Source of the DNA: an uncultured Methylococcaceae bacterium
Lineage (GTDB): Bacteria; Pseudomonadota; Gammaproteobacteria; Methylococcales; Methylococcaceae
DNA: 14,681 nucleotides
Assembly (NCBI GenBank): GCA_903910005.1
Contig: CAIVXW010000426.1
Location: 1 to 14,681, forward strand
Direction: 5' to 3'
Part shown: piece by piece, positions 5,860 to 12,893 of the stretch
Position numbering within the stretch: the stretch's first letter is position 1
Layout: every line of letters begins with the position of its first letter
Translations under genes and position numbers: made by a program
Notes under the pieces: generated by a model
Told to the model about the DNA's origin: nothing
Database searches by the model: none
Seen by the model: the letters and a program-made list of their open reading frames with translations, nothing else

Positions 5860-6848
5860 GGGGTTCTCCGCCCCAGCAGATGCTGCACTACCGCCCGTTC
5901 GGCGGCCAGTTCAGCCTCGGTTTGCTTCATTCTTTCGGCACAGAACCGGTTGATGGAGAGGTCGCGGACAATGTGCCGTTGGCCATCGCGCACAACCACC
6001 GGGTAGGAGAACACCAGCCCCGGCTCCACGTCATAGCTGCCATCCCCCGGCAGGGCCATGCTCACCCAGTCGTCTGCGGGTGTGCCCAGCACCCAGTCCC
6101 GCATGTGGCCCAAAGCGGCATGGGCTGCCGAGGCGGCACTGGATTTGCCGCGTACCTGAAGCACGGCAGTGCCCCGCACCTGTACGGTCTGGATGAACTG
6201 CTGTTCGTACCAGTCCCACCCCACCCGCTCCAGGGCAGGTATTCCGTCCACGCTGGCATGATGCAGGTCGGGAAACTGGGTGTTGGAGTGATTACCCCAG
6301 ACAATCACCCCCTTGACCGCACTGACCGGAGACTCACACCGGTGGGCCAGCAGGGTAACGGCCCGGTTGTGGTCAAGCCGGGTCATGGCGGAAAAATTGT
6401 CGGCTCCCAGTTCGGGGGCATTACTCCAGGCAATCAGGGCATTGGTGTTGGCCGGATTGCCCACAATCAGGATGCGGGCATTACGTTTGGCCCGCTCATT
6501 CAGGGCCCGGCCCTGTGTCCTGAAGATGTCGGCGTTGATCTCCAGCAGATCCTTGCGTTCCATACCGGCGATTCGGGGGCGGGCACCCACCAGAAAGGCC
6601 AGATCAACGGCATCAAACGCGGTAGTGGCTGAATCGGTCAGTACATAATCATGCAAAAGCGGGGCGGCACAATCGTCCAGTTCCATGGCAACCCCGTCCA
6701 GGGCGGCACGGGCCTCAGGCGTTTCCAGCAGGTGCAGGATGACCGGTTGATCCGGCCCCAGTAAATCGCCGGCAATCAGGCGGAACAGCAGGGCGTAGCT
6801 AATCTGCCCGGCCGCACCGGTGACTGCAATACGAACGGGCGTTTTCAT
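5856..6848 (-). CDS. mdh: Malate dehydrogenase (NAD-dependent)
   Basis: The 330-residue product interconverts malate and oxaloacetate with NAD in the TCA cycle. It belongs to the cytosolic-like MDH group found in beta- and many gamma-proteobacteria, not the E. coli mitochondrial-like type. The nucleotide-binding loop is TGAAGQIS (10-17), with Ser at the last position where Gly is common. Substrate-binding arginines fall in GARPRIAGMERKD (R92, R98), with NPANTN at 131-136. The catalytic pair is D159 (RLDHNR) and H187 (WGNHSNT). The ATG has no clear ribosome-binding site, and hairpins lie only 18 bases upstream, so translation may be controlled by leader structure (inference). The stop overlaps the permease start by four bases. 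Confidence 0.96.
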   Translation of the reverse strand: MKTPVRIAVTGAAGQISYALLFRLIAGDLLGPDQPVILHLLETPEARAALDGVAMELDDCAAPLLHDYVLTDSATTAFDAVDLAFLVGARPRIAGMERKDLLEINADIFRTQGRALNERAKRNARILIVGNPANTNALIAWSNAPELGADNFSAMTRLDHNRAVTLLAHRCESPVSAVKGVIVWGNHSNTQFPDLHHASVDGIPALERVGWDWYEQQFIQTVQVRGTAVLQVRGKSSAASAAHAALGHMRDWVLGTPADDWVSMALPGDGSYDVEPGLVFSYPVVVRDGQRHIVRDLSINRFCAERMKQTEAELAAERAVVQHLLGRRTP

Positions 6849-7023
6849 TGAAATTTGCGCGAGAAACCCTGTCTTTCAGGACAGGGAGGGATAGCCCGTG
6901 ACGCCTGGCGTCACCCTGTTCCCGCAACCTCCAGAGTTGCTGCTATCTTGGGTTGTTTTGAAAAAAAGCCAGTTTTTCCGGGGTCGGTCAGGCTCGCGGG
7001 ATTGGCCCTTCAAGCTCCTGCCG
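6849..7023. other. Structured noncoding leader/spacer upstream of mdh
   Basis: This 175-bp spacer contains three inverted repeats: CCCTGTC/GACAGGG with a 6-nt loop (6867-6886), the near-continuous palindrome GTGACGCC-T-GGCGTCAC (6898-6914), and GCAAC/GTTGC (about 6923-6939). ACAGGG at 6881-6886 can pair with CCCTGT at 6867-6872 or with CCCTGT at 6914-6919, so two folds exclude each other. On the plus strand, GAAACCCTGTCTTTCAGG and the bases after it resemble the right-end hairpin of IS200/IS605-type elements. An A7 tract is at 6961-6967. No open reading frame or sure promoter is seen. Confidence 0.55.
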
Positions 7024-7248
7024 TCAGGCCGGGGTTGTGGGCTGTTCAACGCCAAAGCCCTTGCCGGTGATGGCCCGGGCCATCATTTCAGGGCTGGCCA
7101 GGTCAGGGTTGTAATCCACTTCCACGGTGGCCGATTTATGGCTGGGCGTGACCCGCTCGACCCCATTGCAGGCCATCAGGGTTTCCCGCACCTGGTTTTC
7201 GCACCCGCCGCATTTCATGCCGGTGACCCTGAATACTATGCTCGCCAT
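7024..7248 (-). CDS. Heavy-metal-associated (HMA) domain protein, CopZ-like copper chaperone
   Basis: The 74-residue product is a single HMA domain of ferredoxin-like fold. The metal-binding motif MKCGGC is at 11-16 (C13, C16), and the length is standard for CopZ/Atx1-type cytoplasmic chaperones that carry Cu(I) to P-type ATPases. The second half (SATVEVDYNPDLASPEMMARAITGKGFGV) follows the family pattern. A GAGGT ribosome-binding site lies seven bases before the ATG. It starts 45 bp after the MerR-type regulator, on the same strand. No copper ATPase or CueR site is in the window, and the neighbouring MerR protein does not look like a copper sensor. Copper is the most likely metal, though mercury or zinc cannot be excluded. 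Confidence 0.9.
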   Translation of the reverse strand: MASIVFRVTGMKCGGCENQVRETLMACNGVERVTPSHKSATVEVDYNPDLASPEMMARAITGKGFGVEQPTTPA

Positions 7249-7292
7249 CTGTTTTACCTCATGTGGGGATGAATCAATACGTCAAGGCCGGG

Positions 7293-7298
7293 ATTATA
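7293..7298 (-). promoter_or_regulatory. Possible -10 element for the HMA gene
   Basis: A perfect TATAAT on the minus strand overlaps the stop codon of the MerR-type gene, with a start expected about 38 bases before the HMA ATG. The -35 region is poor (TGGTTC at 17 bp), so the HMA gene may instead be transcribed from the regulator's promoter. Confidence 0.3.
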
Positions 7299-8322
7299 AA
7301 GTGTGCCCCATTGCCGAACCAGTGCCAGCGTGCGGTGGGGCGGCCGTGCCGAACTCTGCCTGAAGCAGGTAGACCAGGGCCGATTCCATCAGGGCACGGG
7401 CATCGGCGGTAATCCGGTGGAGTACCTGATGCCTGGCCGCATTCAAGGCATCAGCGTTTTCGCAATCCAGGCTGTAGGCCTCGAATGCACTCAGTTTCAG
7501 TACCAGTTCCGACAGATGGCGCGGGCATTCGCAGACCAGATTGGTAGACAGGCGCGACAACTGAACCAGGGTCTCGTTGGTGAACTGCCGGGCCGGTATG
7601 TCGCCTGCCTGCCCACCTTGCAGCGCGTGACGGGCGGGCCGGGGTTGCGGTTGCCCCTGACAGGCAGCGACCAACCCCTCGGCTGAAACCGGCGTTGACA
7701 GCAACCTCATGCCGAGCCGATCTGCCTGAGCCAGAATGTCGCGACTGGCATAGGTGTACACCAGCACACAGCGGCGGACGGCCGTCTGCCGGGCCAGGGC
7801 ACTCAGGCTGCGTAGATTTTCCTCGGTCACACTCAACCATTCAGCCACCAGCACATCCGGTGCTGCGGTCAGGGCCGCTTTCTCAAATTCCGCAAATACC
7901 GGATACAGTCCCGCGATGTCGAGTGAGCCGGTAAGGGTCTCCGGTGCGAAACCCAGTGTTTCTCCAAACACCATCACCCGCGGTGCCGGAATCACTGCCG
8001 ATGGTATTGCGTCGGGTTGTTCCTGTTCGTGAAACTGAATGCGTTCACGCAACGCTGCCTCGGTCAAACGAACCACGCTACCAACCGGATGACCCAACTC
8101 CACCAGTTGCCGGATCAGGGTGAGGCGCGTCACTTCAGCCTGCGTGTACTGGCGCCGGTTGTTTTCGCCCCGATGAGGCAGCGAACCGCCATAGCGTCGC
8201 TCCCAGATGCGCAAGGTACCTACCGGGATACCCGTGATGTGGGAAACGGCACCAATGGTAAAACACCCCTCCGGCGAGGGGGTGACATCGACAGCGGACG
8301 GAACGGAAACAGGAGCGGTCAT
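7294..8322 (-). CDS. MerR-family transcriptional regulator with long C-terminal sensory region
   Basis: The 342-residue product has a MerR-type winged helix-turn-helix at about 21-90 (TIGAVSHITGIPVGTLRIWERRYG, then NRRQYTQAEVTRLTLIRQLVELGHPVG), close to the CarH/LitR-like branch. Next comes an alpha/beta segment (about 112-220) with PRVMVFGE, PDVLVAEW and RRCVLVYTY strands, Rossmann- or receiver-like. A helical C-terminal domain (about 245-325, with VCECPRHLSELVLKLSAFEAYS) follows. I see no DxHxxG cobalamin motif, and the order differs from CarH, where the helical bundle precedes the Rossmann part; adenosylcobalamin sensing is therefore not supported. It is divergent from the hydroxylase/FAD pair with a dyad between them, so it likely controls that pair and itself. 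The ATG lacks a good ribosome-binding site. Signal unknown. Confidence 0.85.
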   Translation of the reverse strand: MTAPVSVPSAVDVTPSPEGCFTIGAVSHITGIPVGTLRIWERRYGGSLPHRGENNRRQYTQAEVTRLTLIRQLVELGHPVGSVVRLTEAALRERIQFHEQEQPDAIPSAVIPAPRVMVFGETLGFAPETLTGSLDIAGLYPVFAEFEKAALTAAPDVLVAEWLSVTEENLRSLSALARQTAVRRCVLVYTYASRDILAQADRLGMRLLSTPVSAEGLVAACQGQPQPRPARHALQGGQAGDIPARQFTNETLVQLSRLSTNLVCECPRHLSELVLKLSAFEAYSLDCENADALNAARHQVLHRITADARALMESALVYLLQAEFGTAAPPHAGTGSAMGHTL

Positions 8323-8348
8323 GGCAGCACTGAACTCAATATGTTTAA

Positions 8349-8381
8349 TATACGTATAGGTTACAGGCTATACAGAAGCAA
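8349..8381. promoter_or_regulatory. Candidate operator/promoter between MerR regulator and hydroxylase
   Basis: The divergent spacer contains TATACGTATA (8349-8358, perfect palindrome) overlapping an inverted repeat GTATAG-N8-CTATAC (8354-8373). On the minus strand the second repeat sits between TTGCTT (8376-8381) and TATACG (8353-8358), spaced 17 bp, as expected for a MerR-type site within a promoter. Both hexamers are weak matches, so this is a proposal. Confidence 0.4.
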
Positions 8382-8455
8382 GACAAGGGCGGAACTAATT
8401 CTGCCAACTGCAATCAGATTGGCCGTCTTTACTTTCCATCTTCGGAGCCACAGCC

Positions 8456-9346
8456 ATGTACAAGTACGATGATCTGCTGAATTCGATTCATGAACATATC
8501 CTGAACACCCTGATCGCCCTAAGGGAGTGGTTGCACACCTGGTCGATACTGGACGCCCTCGGTGTTCTGTTTTTGACGGTTCTTGGTCTTTGCATTTATC
8601 TTGAGGCCCGCAATCCGGTGCTGACCCGCCAGGCCCGGGTGCTGATGAAGTCCTATCCACTCAACCTGTCCACTTTCTTTTTCAACGACCTGACCGCTTC
8701 GCTGCTGTCGCTGAGTTCGGTCTACTATCTGGCGGATGCCGTTAACGGTCACGGCCTGCTGGTCGGGATGGAAAATGGCCCGCTGAAATATATACTCTGC
8801 TTTATATTGCTTGATTTCACCATGTACGCATGGCACTACCTGATGCACCATTGCGACGTCCTCTGGGTGTTGCACCGGGTTCATCACAGCGATCCCAACC
8901 TGAACGTTACCACCGGTCTCAGATTCCATTTCGGCGAATTGTTGCTGGAAGTCATGGTTCGCACCGGTTTTATCCTGGCGATGGGCATTACGGTAGAATT
9001 TCTGCTGGTTACCCAGGCCGTCATGAGTTTGTTCATCCTGTTCCATCACACGAATACCCGCCTGCCGGGTGAACGCTACCTGGCCCTGATTTTCATCGTG
9101 CCGCGTCTGCACAGGGCTCATCACTCAACCCTCAGAAGCGAACACGACAGCAACTACGGGGCGGTATTTTCAGTCTGGGACAGGTTGTTCCATACCCTCA
9201 GGGAGGTAGAGCCTGAACAGATTGGCATTGAGGGTTGGGATGAACCGGGTTTCCTCGGGATGGTCAAAAGCTGCATCCTGGCTGATTTTGGCTGGACTCA
9301 CAAAATGAAAACCCTGCCGGTACCGATCCGGAAATCACGGGAATGA
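8456..9346 (+). CDS. Membrane-bound di-iron hydroxylase (sterol desaturase / fatty acid hydroxylase superfamily)
   Basis: The 296-residue product is an integral membrane protein with hydrophobic stretches near 31-50, 72-95, 110-130 and 160-200. It has the histidine clusters that bind the di-iron centre: H127-YLM-H131-H132, H140-RV-H143-H144, H197-H198 and H219-RA-H222-H223, plus H230. All expected ligand boxes are present, so the enzyme should be active. Family members hydroxylate or desaturate lipids, sterols or carotenoids with O2 and an electron donor; the substrate cannot be told from sequence. The ATG has CGGAG about nine bases upstream. A six-base gap separates it from the FAD oxidoreductase, indicating one transcription unit. 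It is divergent from the MerR-type regulator. Confidence 0.9.
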   Translation: MYKYDDLLNSIHEHILNTLIALREWLHTWSILDALGVLFLTVLGLCIYLEARNPVLTRQARVLMKSYPLNLSTFFFNDLTASLLSLSSVYYLADAVNGHGLLVGMENGPLKYILCFILLDFTMYAWHYLMHHCDVLWVLHRVHHSDPNLNVTTGLRFHFGELLLEVMVRTGFILAMGITVEFLLVTQAVMSLFILFHHTNTRLPGERYLALIFIVPRLHRAHHSTLRSEHDSNYGAVFSVWDRLFHTLREVEPEQIGIEGWDEPGFLGMVKSCILADFGWTHKMKTLPVPIRKSRE

Positions 9347-9352
9347 ATAATC

Positions 9353-10594
9353 ATGACACCACACTATCACACGCTGGTCGTCGGTGGCGGTTGCCTGGGG
9401 GCGGCAACCGCCATTTCACTGGCCCGCAAACTGCCCCCTCACCAGAAGGTGGCCCTTATTGAAAAGGCCGTACTCGGAGCCGGCGTCAGTTCGCGCCACA
9501 GTGCCATCGTCCGTTCAGCCAATGCCTCGGCCACGGCTGCCCGCCTGGCCCGCATCTCTACCGGATTCTGGAAAAATCTGGCCGAACTGTGGGGCGTCAG
9601 CATTCCCCATGAAACACCGGGAGCCCTGTGGATCGGCGGGGCGTCCAGTCCCGCCGCGCTCTGGTTTGAGCGGATGCAGGCCGTACAACAGGCCGGGGTG
9701 ACGATCCACCCGCTCGACCGCGATGATGCCGCCCGCCTGACCGCCAATGCCATGCGGCTTGACCCGGATGATCTGTTTTTTTACGAGCCGGATGTATTGC
9801 AACTGGAGGCCGGTGACGTACTGCATGCCCTGCAAACAGCCGTCAGCCTGAACGGTGTCGAGGTCAGGGAACACACCCAGGTACTGGGATTTGACGACGT
9901 ACATACGGTCAGAACCAACCGGGGCGTCTTTCACTGTGATCACCTGGTCAATGCCACCGGTGCCTGGAGTCCGGCCCTGATGGCTCGGCTGGGACGGGTT
10001 GTCCCCATTGCCATGGAACCGGTTTATGTGGCCAACTGGCTGGTGAGTGCGTCCGACCTGCCGGAAAACCTGCCCATCATTGCTGACTATGTCAACCGGG
10101 CCTATTTCCGCCGCTGGCGTGGCAGCATCCTGCACATGCACCAGCCCCGGCAACGCGACCCTGAGCGGATTGCCGAATACTTCAGCCGCAGCGTCATGAA
10201 CCCGGCCGGTGCCGATGTCATTTACGATGCGACCAACTTCCGGGTTCCCCAGCAGCAACTTCAGGACTACGCCAACCGGGTTACCCACCGCTTTCCCCGA
10301 GTCGGCTCCCCCCTGTATGCCGGTGGTTACGTGTCGGTATTCGACATCACCCCGGATTTGCGCTTTATACTCGGGCCAGATCCGGTTCTTCCCGGCCTGT
10401 ACCACTGCCTGGGCGGCGGACAAGCCCTGAAATACGCTCCGGTATTTGGCGACCTCCTCTCCGATACCATCCTGCACGGCACGACCACTTACCAGGGTCT
10501 GAACCTGGACGAGTTCTCGCTGGCCCGCTTCAACCCCGATCACCTGTTTGCGGCATCCCCGTCTGCGGGTGATAACCGCCACGACTTTCTATAG
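9353..10594 (+). CDS. FAD-dependent oxidoreductase, DAO family (sarcosine oxidase beta-like)
   Basis: The 413-residue product has an N-terminal FAD-binding Rossmann fold: G11-G12-G13-C-L-G16 and an acidic end of strand two (E37). The DAO-family C-terminal block is GGYVSVFDITPDLRFILGPDPVLPGLYHCLGGGQALKYAPVFGDLL, with the TPD and GGG elements in place. The stretch SSRHSAIVR (46-54) corresponds to the GRNTTIVR-like motif of sarcosine oxidase beta subunits but has His at position 49, a possible covalent flavin site by analogy with dimethylglycine dehydrogenases (inference). Relatives oxidise secondary or tertiary amines, amino acids or hydroxy acids. Six bases follow the hydroxylase stop, and a weak GGGA ribosome-binding site overlaps that gene. 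The stop TAG lies in the palindrome CTATAG shared with the convergent fcl. Substrate unknown. Confidence 0.88.
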   Translation: MTPHYHTLVVGGGCLGAATAISLARKLPPHQKVALIEKAVLGAGVSSRHSAIVRSANASATAARLARISTGFWKNLAELWGVSIPHETPGALWIGGASSPAALWFERMQAVQQAGVTIHPLDRDDAARLTANAMRLDPDDLFFYEPDVLQLEAGDVLHALQTAVSLNGVEVREHTQVLGFDDVHTVRTNRGVFHCDHLVNATGAWSPALMARLGRVVPIAMEPVYVANWLVSASDLPENLPIIADYVNRAYFRRWRGSILHMHQPRQRDPERIAEYFSRSVMNPAGADVIYDATNFRVPQQQLQDYANRVTHRFPRVGSPLYAGGYVSVFDITPDLRFILGPDPVLPGLYHCLGGGQALKYAPVFGDLLSDTILHGTTTYQGLNLDEFSLARFNPDHLFAASPSAGDNRHDFL

Positions 10595-11545
10595 CCGCCC
10601 GGCCTGCTCCCGGTGGTCTTGATACCACTGCCAGGTTTCCGCAAGACCCTCATCCAGCGGGATGCGGGCCTGCCAGCCCAACCGGTGCAGGCGGGTCACG
10701 TCCAGTTGTTTGCGCGGCGTGCCATCCGGTCGGGTTGAGTCATACCGGATCAATCCCTGATACCCGCTAATCGTGCTGATTTTTGCGGCCAGTTCGGCGA
10801 TGGAGATATCCTGGCCGGTTCCCACATTGATGATGTCGCCGCTGTCGTAATGCTGCATCAGAAACATGCAGGCGGCGGCCAGATCGTCCACGTGCAGAAA
10901 TTCGCGCCGGACAGTACCGGTTCCCCATACATCCACCCGGTCACGGCCTTCGCGTCGGGCGGTATCAAACTTGCGGATCAGGGCAGGCAGGACGTGGGCT
11001 GTTTCCAGGTCAAAATTGTCTTCCGGCCCGTACAGATTGGTAGGCATCAGGGCAATGGCGTTGAAACCGTATTGCCGCCGGTAGGCCTGACACAGCTTGA
11101 TCCCGGCAATTTTGGCAATGGCATACCACTGATTGGTCGGTTCGAGCGGCCCGGTCAGCAGAGCCTCCTCCGGGATGGGTTGCGGAGCCAGACGCGGGTA
11201 AATACAGGAAGACCCCAAAAACAGCAGTTTGCTGACGCCGGTTCGGCAGGCAGCATCAATCACGTGGTTTTGTATGGCCAGATTGTCGTGAATAAACCGG
11301 GCCGGGTATGCGTCATTGGCCTGGATACCGCCTACCCGGGCAGCGGCCAGCAGAACATAGTCCGGGCGGGTGGACCGGAAAAAATCGGTCACGGCGGCCT
11401 GCCGGGTCAGGTCAAGGTCGGCATGATCGACCGTAATCAGGTTTGCATGGCCCCGTGCGGCCAGATAACGATACAGGGCTGAACCCACCAGCCCGCGGTG
11501 ACCGGCGATATAGATTTTTGCGTCCCGCGCCAGGGATGTGGTCAT
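10589..11545 (-). CDS. fcl: GDP-L-fucose synthase
   Basis: The 318-residue product is a short-chain-type epimerase/reductase that converts GDP-4-keto-6-deoxymannose to GDP-L-fucose with NADPH, for surface polysaccharide or LPS. The nucleotide-binding loop is GHRGLVGS (15-22). The catalytic set is visible: S113 in GSSCIYP, Y141 and K145 in WYAIAK, with C114 and H184 matching the epimerisation acid/base pair of the E. coli enzyme. The length is normal. Its ATG overlaps the tilS stop as ATGA, so it is translationally coupled to tilS. No gmd (GDP-mannose dehydratase) or other glycan gene is in the window, so the substrate must be made by a distant locus. The 3' end overlaps the FAD oxidoreductase gene by six bases, tail to tail. 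Confidence 0.95.
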   Translation of the reverse strand: MTTSLARDAKIYIAGHRGLVGSALYRYLAARGHANLITVDHADLDLTRQAAVTDFFRSTRPDYVLLAAARVGGIQANDAYPARFIHDNLAIQNHVIDAACRTGVSKLLFLGSSCIYPRLAPQPIPEEALLTGPLEPTNQWYAIAKIAGIKLCQAYRRQYGFNAIALMPTNLYGPEDNFDLETAHVLPALIRKFDTARREGRDRVDVWGTGTVRREFLHVDDLAAACMFLMQHYDSGDIINVGTGQDISIAELAAKISTISGYQGLIRYDSTRPDGTPRKQLDVTRLHRLGWQARIPLDEGLAETWQWYQDHREQAGRL

Positions 11546-12873
11546 GGTTGTCTCCAGTGTATTTGAACCGAGTCCTCGTCCGGACTGGCCGCATGAGCTG
11601 CCAGGGTCCAGCGACCGGCAATGGACGCCAGTTGGCTGTCGAGATAAATCAGGGGCAGGCGTTCACGCATCCAGGGCGGAACGCCCTGTTCCTGCAGGAA
11701 TTTCTTGAGTGCGTGGCGGTGATGACGACCCGGCAGGCCGATGGATTCACCGCCCCGGCGATAACCCACCCGGATGGCGGCCCCCTGCCAATGCCTGAGG
11801 GCGATACCGCTGCCGCAGGTGCGGGTCACCTCAAGCTGACCGTTATCGTCCGGCAGACTCAGGCTTGCATCGCCCGGCCAGTCGAGCCACACCGGCCTGA
11901 CTGGCCGGAGCGGCGGGTTTAACAGGTACAGGGTATCGCGATAGCGGCGGATTTCGGCTTCCGGCCAGACCAGGTGCGGGGTGCGGTCGGCACCGGCGGC
12001 AATCACCGTCTGTTGCAACTGCGCCAGACAGCGGGTTGAAATCATGCGTAACCCGTTGTGTTTGAGCCAGGCTCTCAGGATGAGGGCCTGCTCGTTCGAG
12101 GGGTGACGACGCAGGACGGTCAGATCAAGCCGGGTATCGCCGCCACGCAGGGCCGGTGCCAGCCAGGCGGCGGCCTGTTGATCCAGCATGGCCTGCGCCT
12201 CGGCGCAATGGCGGGCGGTGCGGGTCAGGGTGGCGGAAAGACCCGGCCAGCGGCTTTCCAGCAGAGGCCATACGCTTTGACGCAGAAAATTGCGGTCATA
12301 GGTTTGATCCTGGTTGCTGGGGTCTTCGATCCAGTCGAGTTGCAGCGCAGCGGCGCAGGCTGCGAGTTCCTGCCGGGTATGGGCCAGAAGGGGGCGGAGG
12401 ATGTGGCCGGGCGGTAACGGGGCATAGTCCGGCATGGCGGCCAGACCGGCCAGACCGGCACCCCGCAACAATTGCAGCAACAAGGTTTCGGCCTGGTCGT
12501 CGCGGTGCTGGGCAGTCAGCAGGATGTCACCCTCAGCCAATACCGACTGCAACGCCCGGTAACGGGCGGTGCGGGCGGCGTCTTCCGGGCTTTGGCCACG
12601 CAGTGGCCGGGCATCCACCCGGATGATCCGGCAGGGCAGGGCATGGTGTTCACAGACCTGCTGGCAGTGGGTTACCCAGTCATCGGCGACGGCCTGCAGA
12701 CCGTGATGGACGTGGACGGCAGCAAAGGAGCAACGTCCGTCGTCCCGGGCAATCCGGGCGCAGAGTTCCAGCAGTACGCGGGAATCCAGGCCGCCACTGT
12801 AGCCGATCCAGTAGCGGTTGGGACGGGGATGGCATTCAAGCTGCTGACGCAGCGTGTCGGCTGTTGGCAGCAT
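11542..12873 (-). CDS. tilS: tRNA(Ile)-lysidine synthase
   Basis: The 443-residue product is TilS, which uses ATP to join lysine to C34 of the tRNA-Ile with a CAU anticodon, changing both its codon reading and its charging identity. The PP-loop ATP motif SGGLDS is at 26-31, followed by VHVHHGLQAVADDW, and the family segment LLTAQHRDDQAETLLLQLLRGAGLAGLAAM lies at about 120-145. Further on are the central and C-terminal tRNA-binding domains, ending in the RRGGESIGLPGRHHRHALKKFLQEQGVPPWMRERLPLIY block typical of longer proteobacterial TilS. The start is 20 bp after accA with no strong ribosome-binding site. The accA-tilS order is common in gammaproteobacteria. The last four bases overlap fcl. 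Confidence 0.96.
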   Translation of the reverse strand: MLPTADTLRQQLECHPRPNRYWIGYSGGLDSRVLLELCARIARDDGRCSFAAVHVHHGLQAVADDWVTHCQQVCEHHALPCRIIRVDARPLRGQSPEDAARTARYRALQSVLAEGDILLTAQHRDDQAETLLLQLLRGAGLAGLAAMPDYAPLPPGHILRPLLAHTRQELAACAAALQLDWIEDPSNQDQTYDRNFLRQSVWPLLESRWPGLSATLTRTARHCAEAQAMLDQQAAAWLAPALRGGDTRLDLTVLRRHPSNEQALILRAWLKHNGLRMISTRCLAQLQQTVIAAGADRTPHLVWPEAEIRRYRDTLYLLNPPLRPVRPVWLDWPGDASLSLPDDNGQLEVTRTCGSGIALRHWQGAAIRVGYRRGGESIGLPGRHHRHALKKFLQEQGVPPWMRERLPLIYLDSQLASIAGRWTLAAHAASPDEDSVQIHWRQP

Positions 12874-12893
12874 GGAGCCGGGCGGGGCCAGGT

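Noticed and set aside
5880..6632. 250-codon plus-strand open frame inside mdh
   Set aside because: It is antisense to an intact mdh with all catalytic residues; the composition is typical of GC-rich shadow frames and no family is recognisable.
6961..6990. Intrinsic terminator after the HMA gene
   Set aside because: There is a T7 run on the minus strand, but no stable GC stem directly before it.
7024..8322. Copper-responsive CueR-type regulator plus CopZ pair
   Set aside because: The MerR protein is much longer than CueR, lacks the C-terminal metal-binding CxxxxxxxxC loop, and shows a CarH/LitR-like head.
8323..8455. Clear sigma70 promoter for the hydroxylase gene
   Set aside because: TATACA at 8369-8374 could be a -10, but no reasonable -35 lies 16-20 bp upstream.
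9515..10582. 355-codon minus-strand open frame inside the FAD oxidoreductase
   Set aside because: Fully antisense to a well-supported FAD enzyme, no domain recognised, so treated as a shadow frame.
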